A program made the translations under genes and the position numbers. The notes below the pieces were generated by a model that did not search any database, was not told the DNA's origin, and saw only the letters and a program-made list of their open reading frames with translations. DNA of 14,764 nt, taken from positions 1 through 14,764 of the forward strand of contig JAOTYV010000093.1 in NCBI GenBank assembly GCA_029861675.1, written 5' to 3'. The number at the start of each line of letters is the position of its first letter. The stretch's first letter is position 1. Shown one piece after another: positions 1 through 6,761 of the stretch. Source of the DNA: Alphaproteobacteria bacterium. GTDB lineage: Bacteria > Pseudomonadota > Alphaproteobacteria > UBA8366.

Positions 1-758
1 CGGAATTGAAGGCTTTCTCCGAGCGCTTCGGCGACATCCAGCAAGGGGTCGCCAAGTCGACCAAACATGTCGATTGCCCGGGCGTCGGCATCCTGTCCAA
101 CATCAAGGTCGATGGGGAATACATCGGTTTCCCGGATGCGGGCCAGGACTGGCACACGGACATGACCTATCGCGAGGTGATGGGCTTCGTGAACGTACTC
201 TATTGCCTGCAGGTGCCGCGCCGCGACGGCAAAGTTCTGGGCGGCACCGAATTCGTCAACACCCACATGGTCTATGACCATCTTCCGGACGAGATCAAGT
301 CGCGGCTGGCCGATGCGGTCGCCGTCCATAATTTCGAGAAGATGTGGGAGCATATGCGTCAGGTCCGCGGCAGCGGCCGTGCACCGATGACCGACGAGCA
401 GCGCCGGCAGCGCCCGCCGGTCGAACATCCGGTCTTCCTGACCCATCCGATTACCGGCAGAAAGGTGCTCTACGCCAACCCCGGCTATGCGGAACGCATC
501 GTCGGCATGACGCAGCAGGAGAGCGACGAGATGATCGCCTATCTCGTCGAGTTTCAGCTGCAGAAAAAATTTCGCTACACCTTTACCTGGACCGAAGGCG
601 ATGTGGTGGTCTGGGACAATTTCGGCACGCTGCATCGGGGCGTCGCCGATTACGGTCCCGATGAACACCGCCTCATGCGCCGGTGCCAGGTGCTGGGAAC
701 CAAAATTTTCGATCCGGCATACCGACACGCCGTTTCGCTACCGTCGCTCGCCGCTTGA
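1..758 (+). CDS. TauD/TfdA-family Fe(II)/2-oxoglutarate dioxygenase (5' end missing)
   Basis: The reading frame is open to the left edge, so the start codon lies outside the window; the TTG at 6 is only an internal in-frame codon. About 250 residues are visible, against roughly 280-300 for the family, so a few dozen N-terminal residues are missing. Counting from the TTG, the metal-binding HxD is H50-T-D52 (WHTDMTY) and the distal histidine is H210 (GTLHRGVADY). Arg residues R222 and R226 follow at the spacing where TauD/TfdA proteins bind the 2-oxoglutarate carboxylate. The complete facial triad suggests an active cytosolic enzyme that couples 2-oxoglutarate decarboxylation to substrate hydroxylation. 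The substrate is not readable; taurine, aryloxyacetates and other acids are known in the family. It is followed by a hydroxyacid dehydrogenase 43 bp downstream on the same strand, probably in one operon. Confidence 0.9.
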   Translation, partial: ELKAFSERFGDIQQGVAKSTKHVDCPGVGILSNIKVDGEYIGFPDAGQDWHTDMTYREVMGFVNVLYCLQVPRRDGKVLGGTEFVNTHMVYDHLPDEIKSRLADAVAVHNFEKMWEHMRQVRGSGRAPMTDEQRRQRPPVEHPVFLTHPITGRKVLYANPGYAERIVGMTQQESDEMIAYLVEFQLQKKFRYTFTWTEGDVVVWDNFGTLHRGVADYGPDEHRLMRRCQVLGTKIFDPAYRHAVSLPSLAA

Positions 759-801
759 GCGGCGGGTCCACGATTCACAGGGAAAAAGTTGGAGATAATC
801 C

Positions 802-1767
802 ATGAGTCCTAGGATAGTTTTTGTAACCGATTTTCCGGATGCCGCGGATGTCGCGCGCGAGATGGCGCCGTCGGGCTTCGACCTCGTCATCGCACCGGCG
901 CGCAGCGCTGAATACAAGGAGGCGATGCGCGATGCGGAATTTCTGGTGGGCTTCGTCGACGGTCTGGTCGATGAGGAACTCTATAAGACCGGGCCAAACC
1001 TCAAATTGGTTCAATTGCTGAGCGCCGGCTATGACAAGGCCGATGTTGCCGCCGCGCGGAAGAGTGGCGTGCCGATCTCGAACAATGGCGGCGCCAATTC
1101 GGTCGCCGTGTCGGAGCACGCGATCCTGCTGATGCTGGCGGTGTCGCGCCAACTCGTCCGGCAGCATACCAGCGTGACCGCCGGCCGGTGGCGCGGCAAC
1201 AGCACGCCGCGTGTGCACGAGTTGCGCGGCAAGACGCTCGGCATCGTCGGGCTGGGGACCATCGGCAAGAAGACCGCGCGCCTTGCCGCGGCCTTTGGGA
1301 TGGAAATTACCTATTACGACATCGCGCGCCTCACCGAGGATCAAGAGGACGCCTTGGGCGTGCGCTTCCGGCTGCTGCGGGAGTTGCTGCGGACATCGGA
1401 TGTGGTGACGCTGCATACGCCGCTCAATGCATCGACGCGTCACCTCATCGGCGCGGAAGAACTGGCGCTGATGAAACCGTCCGCGATCCTCGTCAACACG
1501 GCGCGGGGCCCGGTCGTCGACGAGGAGGCGCTGCACACCGCGCTGACGACGGAAGTGATCTCCGCCGCCGGCCTCGACGTTTTCGACCAGGAACCGCCGC
1601 CCGAGGACAATCCGCTGTTCGGCCTGGACAACGTCATCCTGACCGCGCATCTGGCGGGCCCGACCTTCGAGAGCAACACCGCGAGGGTGCGCAACGCCTT
1701 CGACAACGTGCAGCGCGTGGCGCGGGGCGATGCGCCGCTCTGGGTCATTCCCGAGCTGGAAGAATGA
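802..1767 (+). CDS. D-isomer-specific 2-hydroxyacid dehydrogenase (NAD-dependent)
   Basis: This 321-residue protein has the usual length and layout of the family: a split catalytic domain around a Rossmann domain. The nucleotide-binding motif is G150-L-G152-T-I-G155, and D173 ends the second strand (TYYD), which favours NAD over NADP. The catalytic triad is complete: R235 in NTARGPVVDE, E264 in FDQEP and H283 in TAHLAG. Family members interconvert 2-oxoacids and D-2-hydroxyacids in the cytosol. The start is well supported by GGAG at 791-794, seven bases before the ATG. The gene lies between a 2-oxoglutarate dioxygenase and a flavoprotein oxidoreductase, so it probably handles an intermediate of the same catabolic route. 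Phosphoglycerate dehydrogenase is less likely because there is no ACT domain. The exact substrate is unknown. Confidence 0.92.
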   Translation: MSPRIVFVTDFPDAADVAREMAPSGFDLVIAPARSAEYKEAMRDAEFLVGFVDGLVDEELYKTGPNLKLVQLLSAGYDKADVAAARKSGVPISNNGGANSVAVSEHAILLMLAVSRQLVRQHTSVTAGRWRGNSTPRVHELRGKTLGIVGLGTIGKKTARLAAAFGMEITYYDIARLTEDQEDALGVRFRLLRELLRTSDVVTLHTPLNASTRHLIGAEELALMKPSAILVNTARGPVVDEEALHTALTTEVISAAGLDVFDQEPPPEDNPLFGLDNVILTAHLAGPTFESNTARVRNAFDNVQRVARGDAPLWVIPELEE

Positions 1768-1808
1768 TCGGCCGAGATATTTTTAAATACATGGTGGGAT
1801 GACGAAAC

Positions 1809-3275
1809 TTGATACCTGAAAATTGGGAGATGGAGGCCGACGTTGTCGTCGTGGGCTTCGGCGCAGCCGGCATGGCGGCGGCTGTCACCGCGCATGAATT
1901 GGACGCCGACGTGCTCATGCTCGAAAAGGCGCCCGAAGGCAAGGAAGGCGGCAATACGCGCGTTGCGGGACAGGGATATCTCAACGCATCGTCGCCGGAC
2001 AAGGCGGCGGCCTATCTCACCGCGTTGTGCGGCCCGTATACGGTGCCGGAAAAAATGATCCGGGTCTGGGCGGAAGAGGTGTGCCGGAACAACGTATGGC
2101 TGGCCAGCCTCGGCTGCGATCCGCAGGAACATCAGCATCCGCCCGAAGGGATCGAGTTCCCCGATCTGCCCGGGTCGGATTGCGTCCACAAATTCCATGA
2201 CGGGCCGACCTATGGCTACTCTCTAACGTGGAAGCGCTTCGAAAGCCTGGTCAAGGAACGCCCGATCCGCGTGTGTTACGAGACGCCGGGCAAGGAGCTG
2301 ATTCAGGACGGCGAGACGCGGGAAATTCTCGGTATTCGCGCCATGCAAGACGGCAAGACGATCAACGTCAAGGCGCGCAAGGCGGTTGTGCTCACCTGCG
2401 GCGGTTTCGAGAACAATCAGGAAATGATCCGCAACTACCTGGCCGGAATGCCCTATTGTTATACATCCGGCAGCCCGTACAACGAGGGCGACGGCATCAC
2501 CATGGCCATGGCGGTGGGCGCTGACCTCTGGCACATGAATAATTTCGCCGGCCCGTCGATGGCGCTCAAGGTGCCGGAATTTCCCACGACCTTTTCGATG
2601 CAGGCGCTGCATTTCAGCAAGGTCATGGCGGGCGGCATGATCGTCGTCGGCCCGGATGCGAAACGCTTCACGGACGAGAAATTCAAGACCCGCCACGGCA
2701 AAATTCCGATGAACGGGAAATGGCGGCCGCTTTCGACTCCGTGCCCGATGTTCATGGTATTCGACCAGGCAATGTTCGAGGCGGGGCCGCTCTACGACAA
2801 GAACCCGAGCCATGGCTGGACGCAAGTTGTCGAGCGCTATGAATGGAGCGAGGACAACAGTGCCGAACTGGCAAAAGGCTGGATCAAATCGGCCGGCACG
2901 GTAGCCGACCTCGCCCGCGGCATCGGGCTCGATCCGGATGCCCTGACCGGGACCGTAAAGCGCTGGAATGCTGACGCGGAAACGCATGAAGACCATGATT
3001 TCGGCCGTACCTTGATGCTGGCGCCGCTTCAGAAGGCGCCGTTCTATGCGGTTGAATTGTCACCGTCGATGCTCAATACCCAAGGTGGTCCCCGCCGCAA
3101 CGAGGACGCCCGGATCCTGCGTCCGGACGGCACGCCGATTCCCCGGCTCTACAGCGCGGGTGAGCTCGGGTCGATTTACAGCTACCTGTATCAGGGCACG
3201 GGCAATATCGGAGAATGTCTCGCATTCGGCCGCATTTCGGGCCGGAACGCGGTCGCGGAGACGCCCTGGTCCTGA
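1809..3275 (+). CDS. FAD-dependent oxidoreductase, fumarate reductase/3-ketosteroid dehydrogenase-like flavoprotein
   Basis: The protein is 488 residues from the TTG at 1809. An in-frame stop at 1800-1802 limits extension, and an alternative ATG lies at 1830. A GGTGGGATG stretch before the TTG could serve as ribosome-binding site; GGAG touches the ATG at 1830 and is too close. The N-terminus carries the FAD Rossmann motif G16-F-G18-A-A-G21, with E39 ending the second strand. GGNTRVAGQG near residues 47-56 and the C-terminal block at about 450-478 (GELGSIYSYLYQGTGNIGE) are typical of the fumarate reductase/succinate dehydrogenase flavoprotein superfamily, which includes tricarballylate dehydrogenase and 3-oxosteroid dehydrogenases. 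Such enzymes reduce or introduce C=C bonds next to a carbonyl or carboxyl group. It is the last gene of the left operon, 41 bp after the dehydrogenase. The substrate is unknown. Confidence 0.88.
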   Translation: MIPENWEMEADVVVVGFGAAGMAAAVTAHELDADVLMLEKAPEGKEGGNTRVAGQGYLNASSPDKAAAYLTALCGPYTVPEKMIRVWAEEVCRNNVWLASLGCDPQEHQHPPEGIEFPDLPGSDCVHKFHDGPTYGYSLTWKRFESLVKERPIRVCYETPGKELIQDGETREILGIRAMQDGKTINVKARKAVVLTCGGFENNQEMIRNYLAGMPYCYTSGSPYNEGDGITMAMAVGADLWHMNNFAGPSMALKVPEFPTTFSMQALHFSKVMAGGMIVVGPDAKRFTDEKFKTRHGKIPMNGKWRPLSTPCPMFMVFDQAMFEAGPLYDKNPSHGWTQVVERYEWSEDNSAELAKGWIKSAGTVADLARGIGLDPDALTGTVKRWNADAETHEDHDFGRTLMLAPLQKAPFYAVELSPSMLNTQGGPRRNEDARILRPDGTPIPRLYSAGELGSIYSYLYQGTGNIGECLAFGRISGRNAVAETPWS

Positions 3276-3391
3276 CGGCGAGAAACCAAACTTCGCTTGT
3301 CTCTTTATATAGCGTCTGACGGAGCGGCGGACCGGCGCATTTTCCGCGGCCGGCTGCAATCTCCCGGGCGGGCGAACGCTCGATTCGTTCC
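3276..3391. other. Intergenic gap between catabolic operon and toxin-antitoxin module
   Basis: This stretch of about 115 bases separates the flavoprotein stop from the toxin-antitoxin promoter. I see no convincing coding frame, RNA gene or classic hairpin-plus-T-run terminator. It is a plausible left border of the inserted toxin-antitoxin module, but no repeat matching a right border was found. Confidence 0.4.
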
Positions 3392-3420
3392 TTGCATAAA
3401 TGCACAAAATATCCTATATT
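3392..3420 (+). promoter_or_regulatory. Predicted sigma70-type promoter of the toxin-antitoxin operon
   Basis: A -35-like TTGCAT at 3392-3397 is followed after exactly 17 bases by a -10-like TATATT at 3415-3420. This predicts transcription from about 3427 and a leader of roughly 25 bases that contains GGAG at 3440-3443. The -35 hexamer matches consensus only in TTG, but the spacing and the -10 are good. The promoter overlaps the upstream part of the longest antitoxin reading frame, which argues for the ATG at 3452 as the true start. Confidence 0.65.
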
Positions 3421-3433
3421 ATGCATAAATGCA
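3393..3433. promoter_or_regulatory. Twin operator: two copies of TGCATAAATGCA
   Basis: The 12-base sequence TGCATAAATGCA occurs at 3393-3404 and 3422-3433. Each copy is a palindrome with perfect 5-base arms (TGCAT/ATGCA) around AA, and the second extends to 6-base arms. The centres are 29 bp apart, close to 2.8 helical turns. One copy covers the -35 hexamer and the other covers the predicted transcription start. This is what is expected if the HTH-containing antitoxin, alone or with the toxin, represses its own promoter. Sequence and position are seen directly; binding is inferred. Confidence 0.7.
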
Positions 3434-3451
3434 TTAACCGGAGATGAGCCT

Positions 3452-3865
3452 ATGGCTCTAAACGAGGAATTCGACCGGCCCGAGGCCGCCAACCCGTTGG
3501 CGAGCCGCGACCATTTGGCGGCAGGCATGAAAGCTATCTTCGCCCTTGCCGATCATTGGCACCTGACCGCGGCTCAGATCCGCATTCTGCTGGGCCGACC
3601 GTCCGAACGCACCTTCTACAATTGGAAGAGTGGCAAAACGGGCAATCCGTCACACGATACGATGTGCCGTATCGGCTATCTGCTGGGCATCCACAGGGCG
3701 CTTCGGACGATTTTCTCGTCGCCGGAGAATGTCTATGGCTGGATCAGCCGGGAGAATGCCGATTTCAACGGGCAAAGTCCGCTCGAGCGGATGCTGGGCG
3801 GCGATCTGACCGACCTGGCATATGTCCGGCAATATCTCGACGCTCTGCGGGGTGGTTGGGCTTAG
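3452..3865 (+). CDS. Xre/MbcA/ParS-family antitoxin (DUF2384-type toxin-binding domain)
   Basis: The protein is 137 residues from the ATG at 3452, which has GGAG at 3440-3443, eight bases upstream. A longer frame from 3392 would run through the promoter and operator and is rejected. Residues about 38-62 form a helix-turn-helix (LTAAQIRILLGRPSERTFYN). Residues about 85-135 form the C-terminal antitoxin domain that binds RES toxins, with the landmarks W97, FNG at 105-107, SPLERML at 109-115 and a final hydrophobic helix. Family members bind and block their cognate RES toxin and repress the shared operon. The stop codon overlaps the toxin GTG by one base (TAGTG), so translation is probably coupled. 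Assignment to the Res-Xre/MbcTA/ParST class rests on this domain order and the next gene. Confidence 0.9.
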   Translation: MALNEEFDRPEAANPLASRDHLAAGMKAIFALADHWHLTAAQIRILLGRPSERTFYNWKSGKTGNPSHDTMCRIGYLLGIHRALRTIFSSPENVYGWISRENADFNGQSPLERMLGGDLTDLAYVRQYLDALRGGWA

Positions 3866-4557
3866 TGCCGGACCGCTTTGCGCGTACGCATATCGAGTGG
3901 CGCCGGGCCTGGCGGGTCATTCCCAGCAAGTATCCGCCAATCAACCTGTTCGAGGATCTGACCGACGATCCCGCCGAATGGGACCTTCTGGCGGACCTGG
4001 AAAGTGCGGTAAACCCGCGCGTTCGTCAGGGAATCGGGGAAATCAGCATCGTTCCACCCGAGGCGCGCGTCGTCTCCACAATCGTAATGGCGCCCTTTGT
4101 TCACCTGAACCCCATGGGCTCGCGCTTCAGCGACGGAAGCTATGGGGTGTATTACGCGGCGGAGCATCTCGAGACCGCCATCCGGGAAACGATCTACCAC
4201 CTCGAACTGCGCCTTGGCGCGGGCCGCGCCGCGCCGGACGTTTTGGATCAGCGCGCCTATGTGGGGGCAATCGAGGGCGATTTCGTCGACCTGACCGGCG
4301 ATCCGGATGCCGTGAAACCTTTGATGAACCCCGAGGATTACGGCCGGAGCCGCGCCTTTGGCGCCGCCGTGCGGAAAGCGGGCGACGATGGCATCGTATT
4401 CGACAGCGTCCGCCACAAGGACCACCGGGCCGTCGCGGTATTCATCCCGACCCGCGTGTCCCCGCCGGTTCAGGAACGGCACTTGCGCTACGAATGGGAC
4501 GGCGAGCGGATCCGGCGGTATTTTGACTATTCGACCGATCAATGGATCGATGTTTAG
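3865..4557 (+). CDS. RES-domain toxin (NAD+-targeting)
   Basis: The protein is 230 residues from the GTG at 3865, which shares one base with the antitoxin stop. GGTTGGG just upstream can act as a Shine-Dalgarno. The frame is open far upstream, but that part overlaps the antitoxin and is a shadow. The three residues that name the family are recognisable: R17 in AWRVIPSKYP, E108 in AIRETIYH and S181 in GIVFDSVRH. The conserved core GSRFSDGSYGVYYAAEHLETA lies at about 85-105. Characterised RES toxins deplete or modify NAD+ (MbcT is an NAD+ phosphorylase; ParT modifies phosphoribosyl pyrophosphate synthetase) and arrest growth until the antitoxin neutralises them. All key residues are present, so the toxin is probably active. 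Which of these reactions it performs cannot be decided here. Confidence 0.9.
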   Translation: MPDRFARTHIEWRRAWRVIPSKYPPINLFEDLTDDPAEWDLLADLESAVNPRVRQGIGEISIVPPEARVVSTIVMAPFVHLNPMGSRFSDGSYGVYYAAEHLETAIRETIYHLELRLGAGRAAPDVLDQRAYVGAIEGDFVDLTGDPDAVKPLMNPEDYGRSRAFGAAVRKAGDDGIVFDSVRHKDHRAVAVFIPTRVSPPVQERHLRYEWDGERIRRYFDYSTDQWIDV

Positions 4558-4607
4558 AACATCGTCGTCGTCCGGAATGAGGAACGACTCTGTGGCATTT
4601 GGATATT

Positions 4608-5798
4608 ATGATGCACGCCATGCATGCTGGGCGATCGACCGGAATGGCGTCCCTGAGGGACAGTATCAAGGAACGCGTGGAAGCGTTCGCACGCCGCGAA
4701 ATCGCGGGGCGCGACGATCTGCGGAACAGCGCGGTGGTGCCGCCGGACTTGCTGCGGGCCATCGGCGACGCCGGATTGGCGGGGATCGCTTTGCCGACGG
4801 AGGTTGGTGGGCTCGGCGGAGACCTGCGGACGCTGGCGGTCGCGGCGGAAGCGATGGCCGCCACCGGCGGCGTCAAAGGGGTGGTCACCATCTGGCTCAG
4901 TCGCCAGCTTACGGCGCGGTTGCATATCCTCGGCCATGGCAGCGCCGAACAGCGGAACGCCTACCTGCCGAAACTCGCGGCGGGAGCGTTGACGCCCTGC
5001 TTGGCGATATCCGAGCCGGGCGCCGGCGCGCACCCGAAGCACCTGTCGACCCGCGCCGAGCGCGACGGCGATACCTATGTCCTGAACGGCGAGAAAGCCT
5101 ATCTCACCAACGGCCCGATCGCGGATATCTTTCTCGTGCTCGCGGTGACCGGGGTCGAGAACGGGCGGAAAAAATTCTCCGTGCTGATCGTGCCGCGGGA
5201 GACGCCAGGCTTGGAAATCACCGAGGGCGTGAAGATCGATTTCCTGCAGCCGGCGTCGCATTGCGGCATCCGGCTCGACAATGTTCGCGTGCCGGCGGCC
5301 AATCTGCTGGGTCCGGAAGGCGATGCCTTCGCGGCGATTTCGCTGCCGATGCGGCGGGCGGAAGACGCGATATTCGCGGCCTCGATCGCCGGCTCGATTC
5401 GCCATCAAATTGCCCGTTTGGCGGGTGAGTTGGCGAGCGGGTCCGATGGCCGGTCGCTGGACGATGAATTGCTTGTGGAATTGGGGCGGCTCGTGACGGT
5501 CCCGGATGGTTTGTCGGCCATGGCCTACCGCGCGACGGAATTGCTGGACACCGATCCCGAAGCGTACGCGGATCAGATCACCAATATCGCCGCCTCGGCG
5601 CGCGATGGCGCCCGGGCCCTGCAGGGGCGGGTACGGCCGCTCATCGACTCATGCGGCGTGCAACCGTCGCCCGGCCTGGAAGCTGAAACCAGGGATATCG
5701 AAATGACACTTGGCATTGCCCGCTCGGCGCATGACATTCAGGCGCGCCGTCGCGCCCTCGCCCTCATAGACTCAATGACAACAGAAGAAAAAGCATGA
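4608..5798 (+). CDS. Acyl-CoA dehydrogenase family protein with atypical catalytic-residue placement
   Basis: The frame is open from TTG 4599; ATGs at 4608, 4611, 4620 and 4644 are all possible starts. None has a well-spaced ribosome-binding site (GAGGAA at 4579-4584 is distant), and 4644 best fits the family N-terminus (LRDSIKERVEAF). Residue numbers here count from the TTG. LPTEVGGLGG at 66-74 and AISEPGAGAHPKHLSTRAE at 136-154 form the FAD/substrate cleft, and VLNGEKAYLTNGPIADIF at 161-178 is typical. The C-terminal block RDIEMTLGIARSAHDIQ aligns with the classical RDAKIYQIYEGT motif, but Ala replaces the catalytic Glu. E255 (RRAED) falls at the helix-G position used as base in isovaleryl- and long-chain acyl-CoA dehydrogenases. 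It overlaps the next gene by four bases (ATGA), so it is coupled to the CoxD-like ATPase. The substrate is unknown. Confidence 0.85.
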   Translation: MMHAMHAGRSTGMASLRDSIKERVEAFARREIAGRDDLRNSAVVPPDLLRAIGDAGLAGIALPTEVGGLGGDLRTLAVAAEAMAATGGVKGVVTIWLSRQLTARLHILGHGSAEQRNAYLPKLAAGALTPCLAISEPGAGAHPKHLSTRAERDGDTYVLNGEKAYLTNGPIADIFLVLAVTGVENGRKKFSVLIVPRETPGLEITEGVKIDFLQPASHCGIRLDNVRVPAANLLGPEGDAFAAISLPMRRAEDAIFAASIAGSIRHQIARLAGELASGSDGRSLDDELLVELGRLVTVPDGLSAMAYRATELLDTDPEAYADQITNIAASARDGARALQGRVRPLIDSCGVQPSPGLEAETRDIEMTLGIARSAHDIQARRRALALIDSMTTEEKA

Positions 5799-6751
5799 AC
5801 GAAACGTCTCTCCCCAAACCCGCCGGCACTGGCCACGACGGGATCGATCCGATCATCGACGGACTCGGCGGCAGCGGTTATATCGCGTCACGCCGCATCG
5901 CCACCGCGATCTTCGTCGCGCAGAACCTGAACAAACCGATCCTGGTCGAAGGATCGGCCGGCGTCGGCAAGACGGAATTGGCGATTTCGGCCGCGCAATG
6001 GCTCGATCTGCCCTTGATCCGGATGCAATGCTACGAGGGGCTGGACGAATCCAAGGCGCTGTATGAGTGGAAGTACGGCAAGCAGCTTCTCTATACCCAA
6101 ATCCTTAAAGATAAGATGGGCGATACCCTCGCCGATGCCGATGGGCTGGATGGTGCGATGGACCGGTTGCACGATTTCGGCGATATGTTTTTCTCCGAGC
6201 GGTTTCTTGAGCCGCGGCCGCTCCTGAAAGCGCTGCAGCAGGAGCGGGGCGCGGTTCTGCTGATCGACGAGGTGGACAAATCGGATGAAGAGTTCGAGGC
6301 GTTCCTGCTGGAAATTCTCTCCGAATTCCAGGTCTCGATTCCGGAAATCGGCACCGTCAAGGCGACGGTGCCGCCGCTGGTTTTCCTCACCTCCAATAAT
6401 ATGCGCGAGATGGGCGACGCGTTGAAGCGGCGCTGCCTGCACCTCTTTATTCCCTTGCCCGACGCCAAACTGGAGCAACGCATCGTCGCCGCCCGGGTGC
6501 CGGATATCGACGAGCGGTTGAAACGCCAACTCGTCGCCTTCGTGCAGATGCTGCGGCAGGAAGATCTCAAGAAGCTGCCCTCGATCTCGGAAACCATCGA
6601 TTGGGCGCGGGTGCTGATGCTGTTGCACGCGGAATCGCTGAACGTTGATCTGGTGCGCGATACGTTGAACGTCTTGTTGAAGTTCGAACAGGATTTCGCC
6701 GCCGTCCGGCGCAGCATCCCCGAGCTGACCCGCAAGGCGGCGCAGGCCTGA
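5795..6751 (+). CDS. CoxD-like MoxR-family AAA+ ATPase
   Basis: The protein has 318 residues. Walker A is G53-S-A-G-V-G-K59-T60, Walker B is L155-L-I-D158-E159, sensor 1 is at N201/N202 (FLTSNNMRE), and R212/R213 are candidate arginine-finger positions. SETIDWARVL at about 265-273 is a C-terminal lid segment seen in CoxD-like members. MoxR ATPases work as chaperones with VWA-domain partners to insert cofactors or remodel protein complexes. CoxD of CO dehydrogenase clusters is needed for building the sulfur/copper part of the active site. The start ATG overlaps the stop of the acyl-CoA dehydrogenase, and a CoxE-like VWA gene follows after 10 bases, forming the usual ATPase-VWA pair. No molybdenum hydroxylase lies nearby, so the client is unknown; the coupled dehydrogenase is one candidate. 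Confidence 0.9.
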   Translation: MNETSLPKPAGTGHDGIDPIIDGLGGSGYIASRRIATAIFVAQNLNKPILVEGSAGVGKTELAISAAQWLDLPLIRMQCYEGLDESKALYEWKYGKQLLYTQILKDKMGDTLADADGLDGAMDRLHDFGDMFFSERFLEPRPLLKALQQERGAVLLIDEVDKSDEEFEAFLLEILSEFQVSIPEIGTVKATVPPLVFLTSNNMREMGDALKRRCLHLFIPLPDAKLEQRIVAARVPDIDERLKRQLVAFVQMLRQEDLKKLPSISETIDWARVLMLLHAESLNVDLVRDTLNVLLKFEQDFAAVRRSIPELTRKAAQA

Positions 6752-6761
6752 GGCGGCAGGC

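Noticed and set aside
775..1650. Long open frame on the minus strand opposite the hydroxyacid dehydrogenase
   Set aside because: It mirrors a gene with complete family motifs, its product is Arg/His/Gln-rich without recognisable motifs, and such antisense frames are common in GC-rich DNA.
1778..1789. AT-rich dyad TATTTTTAAATA between the dehydrogenase and flavoprotein genes
   Set aside because: It stands out in GC-rich DNA, but it is short, has no matching -35 at a good distance, and may just be a relaxed intergenic spacer within an operon.
3392..3451. Twenty-residue N-terminal extension of the antitoxin
   Set aside because: It would be encoded by the promoter and both operators, whereas the ATG at 3452 has a well-spaced GGAG.
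3556..3864. Upstream extension of the RES toxin frame
   Set aside because: It overlaps the antitoxin gene completely, and the RES domain begins just after the GTG at 3865.
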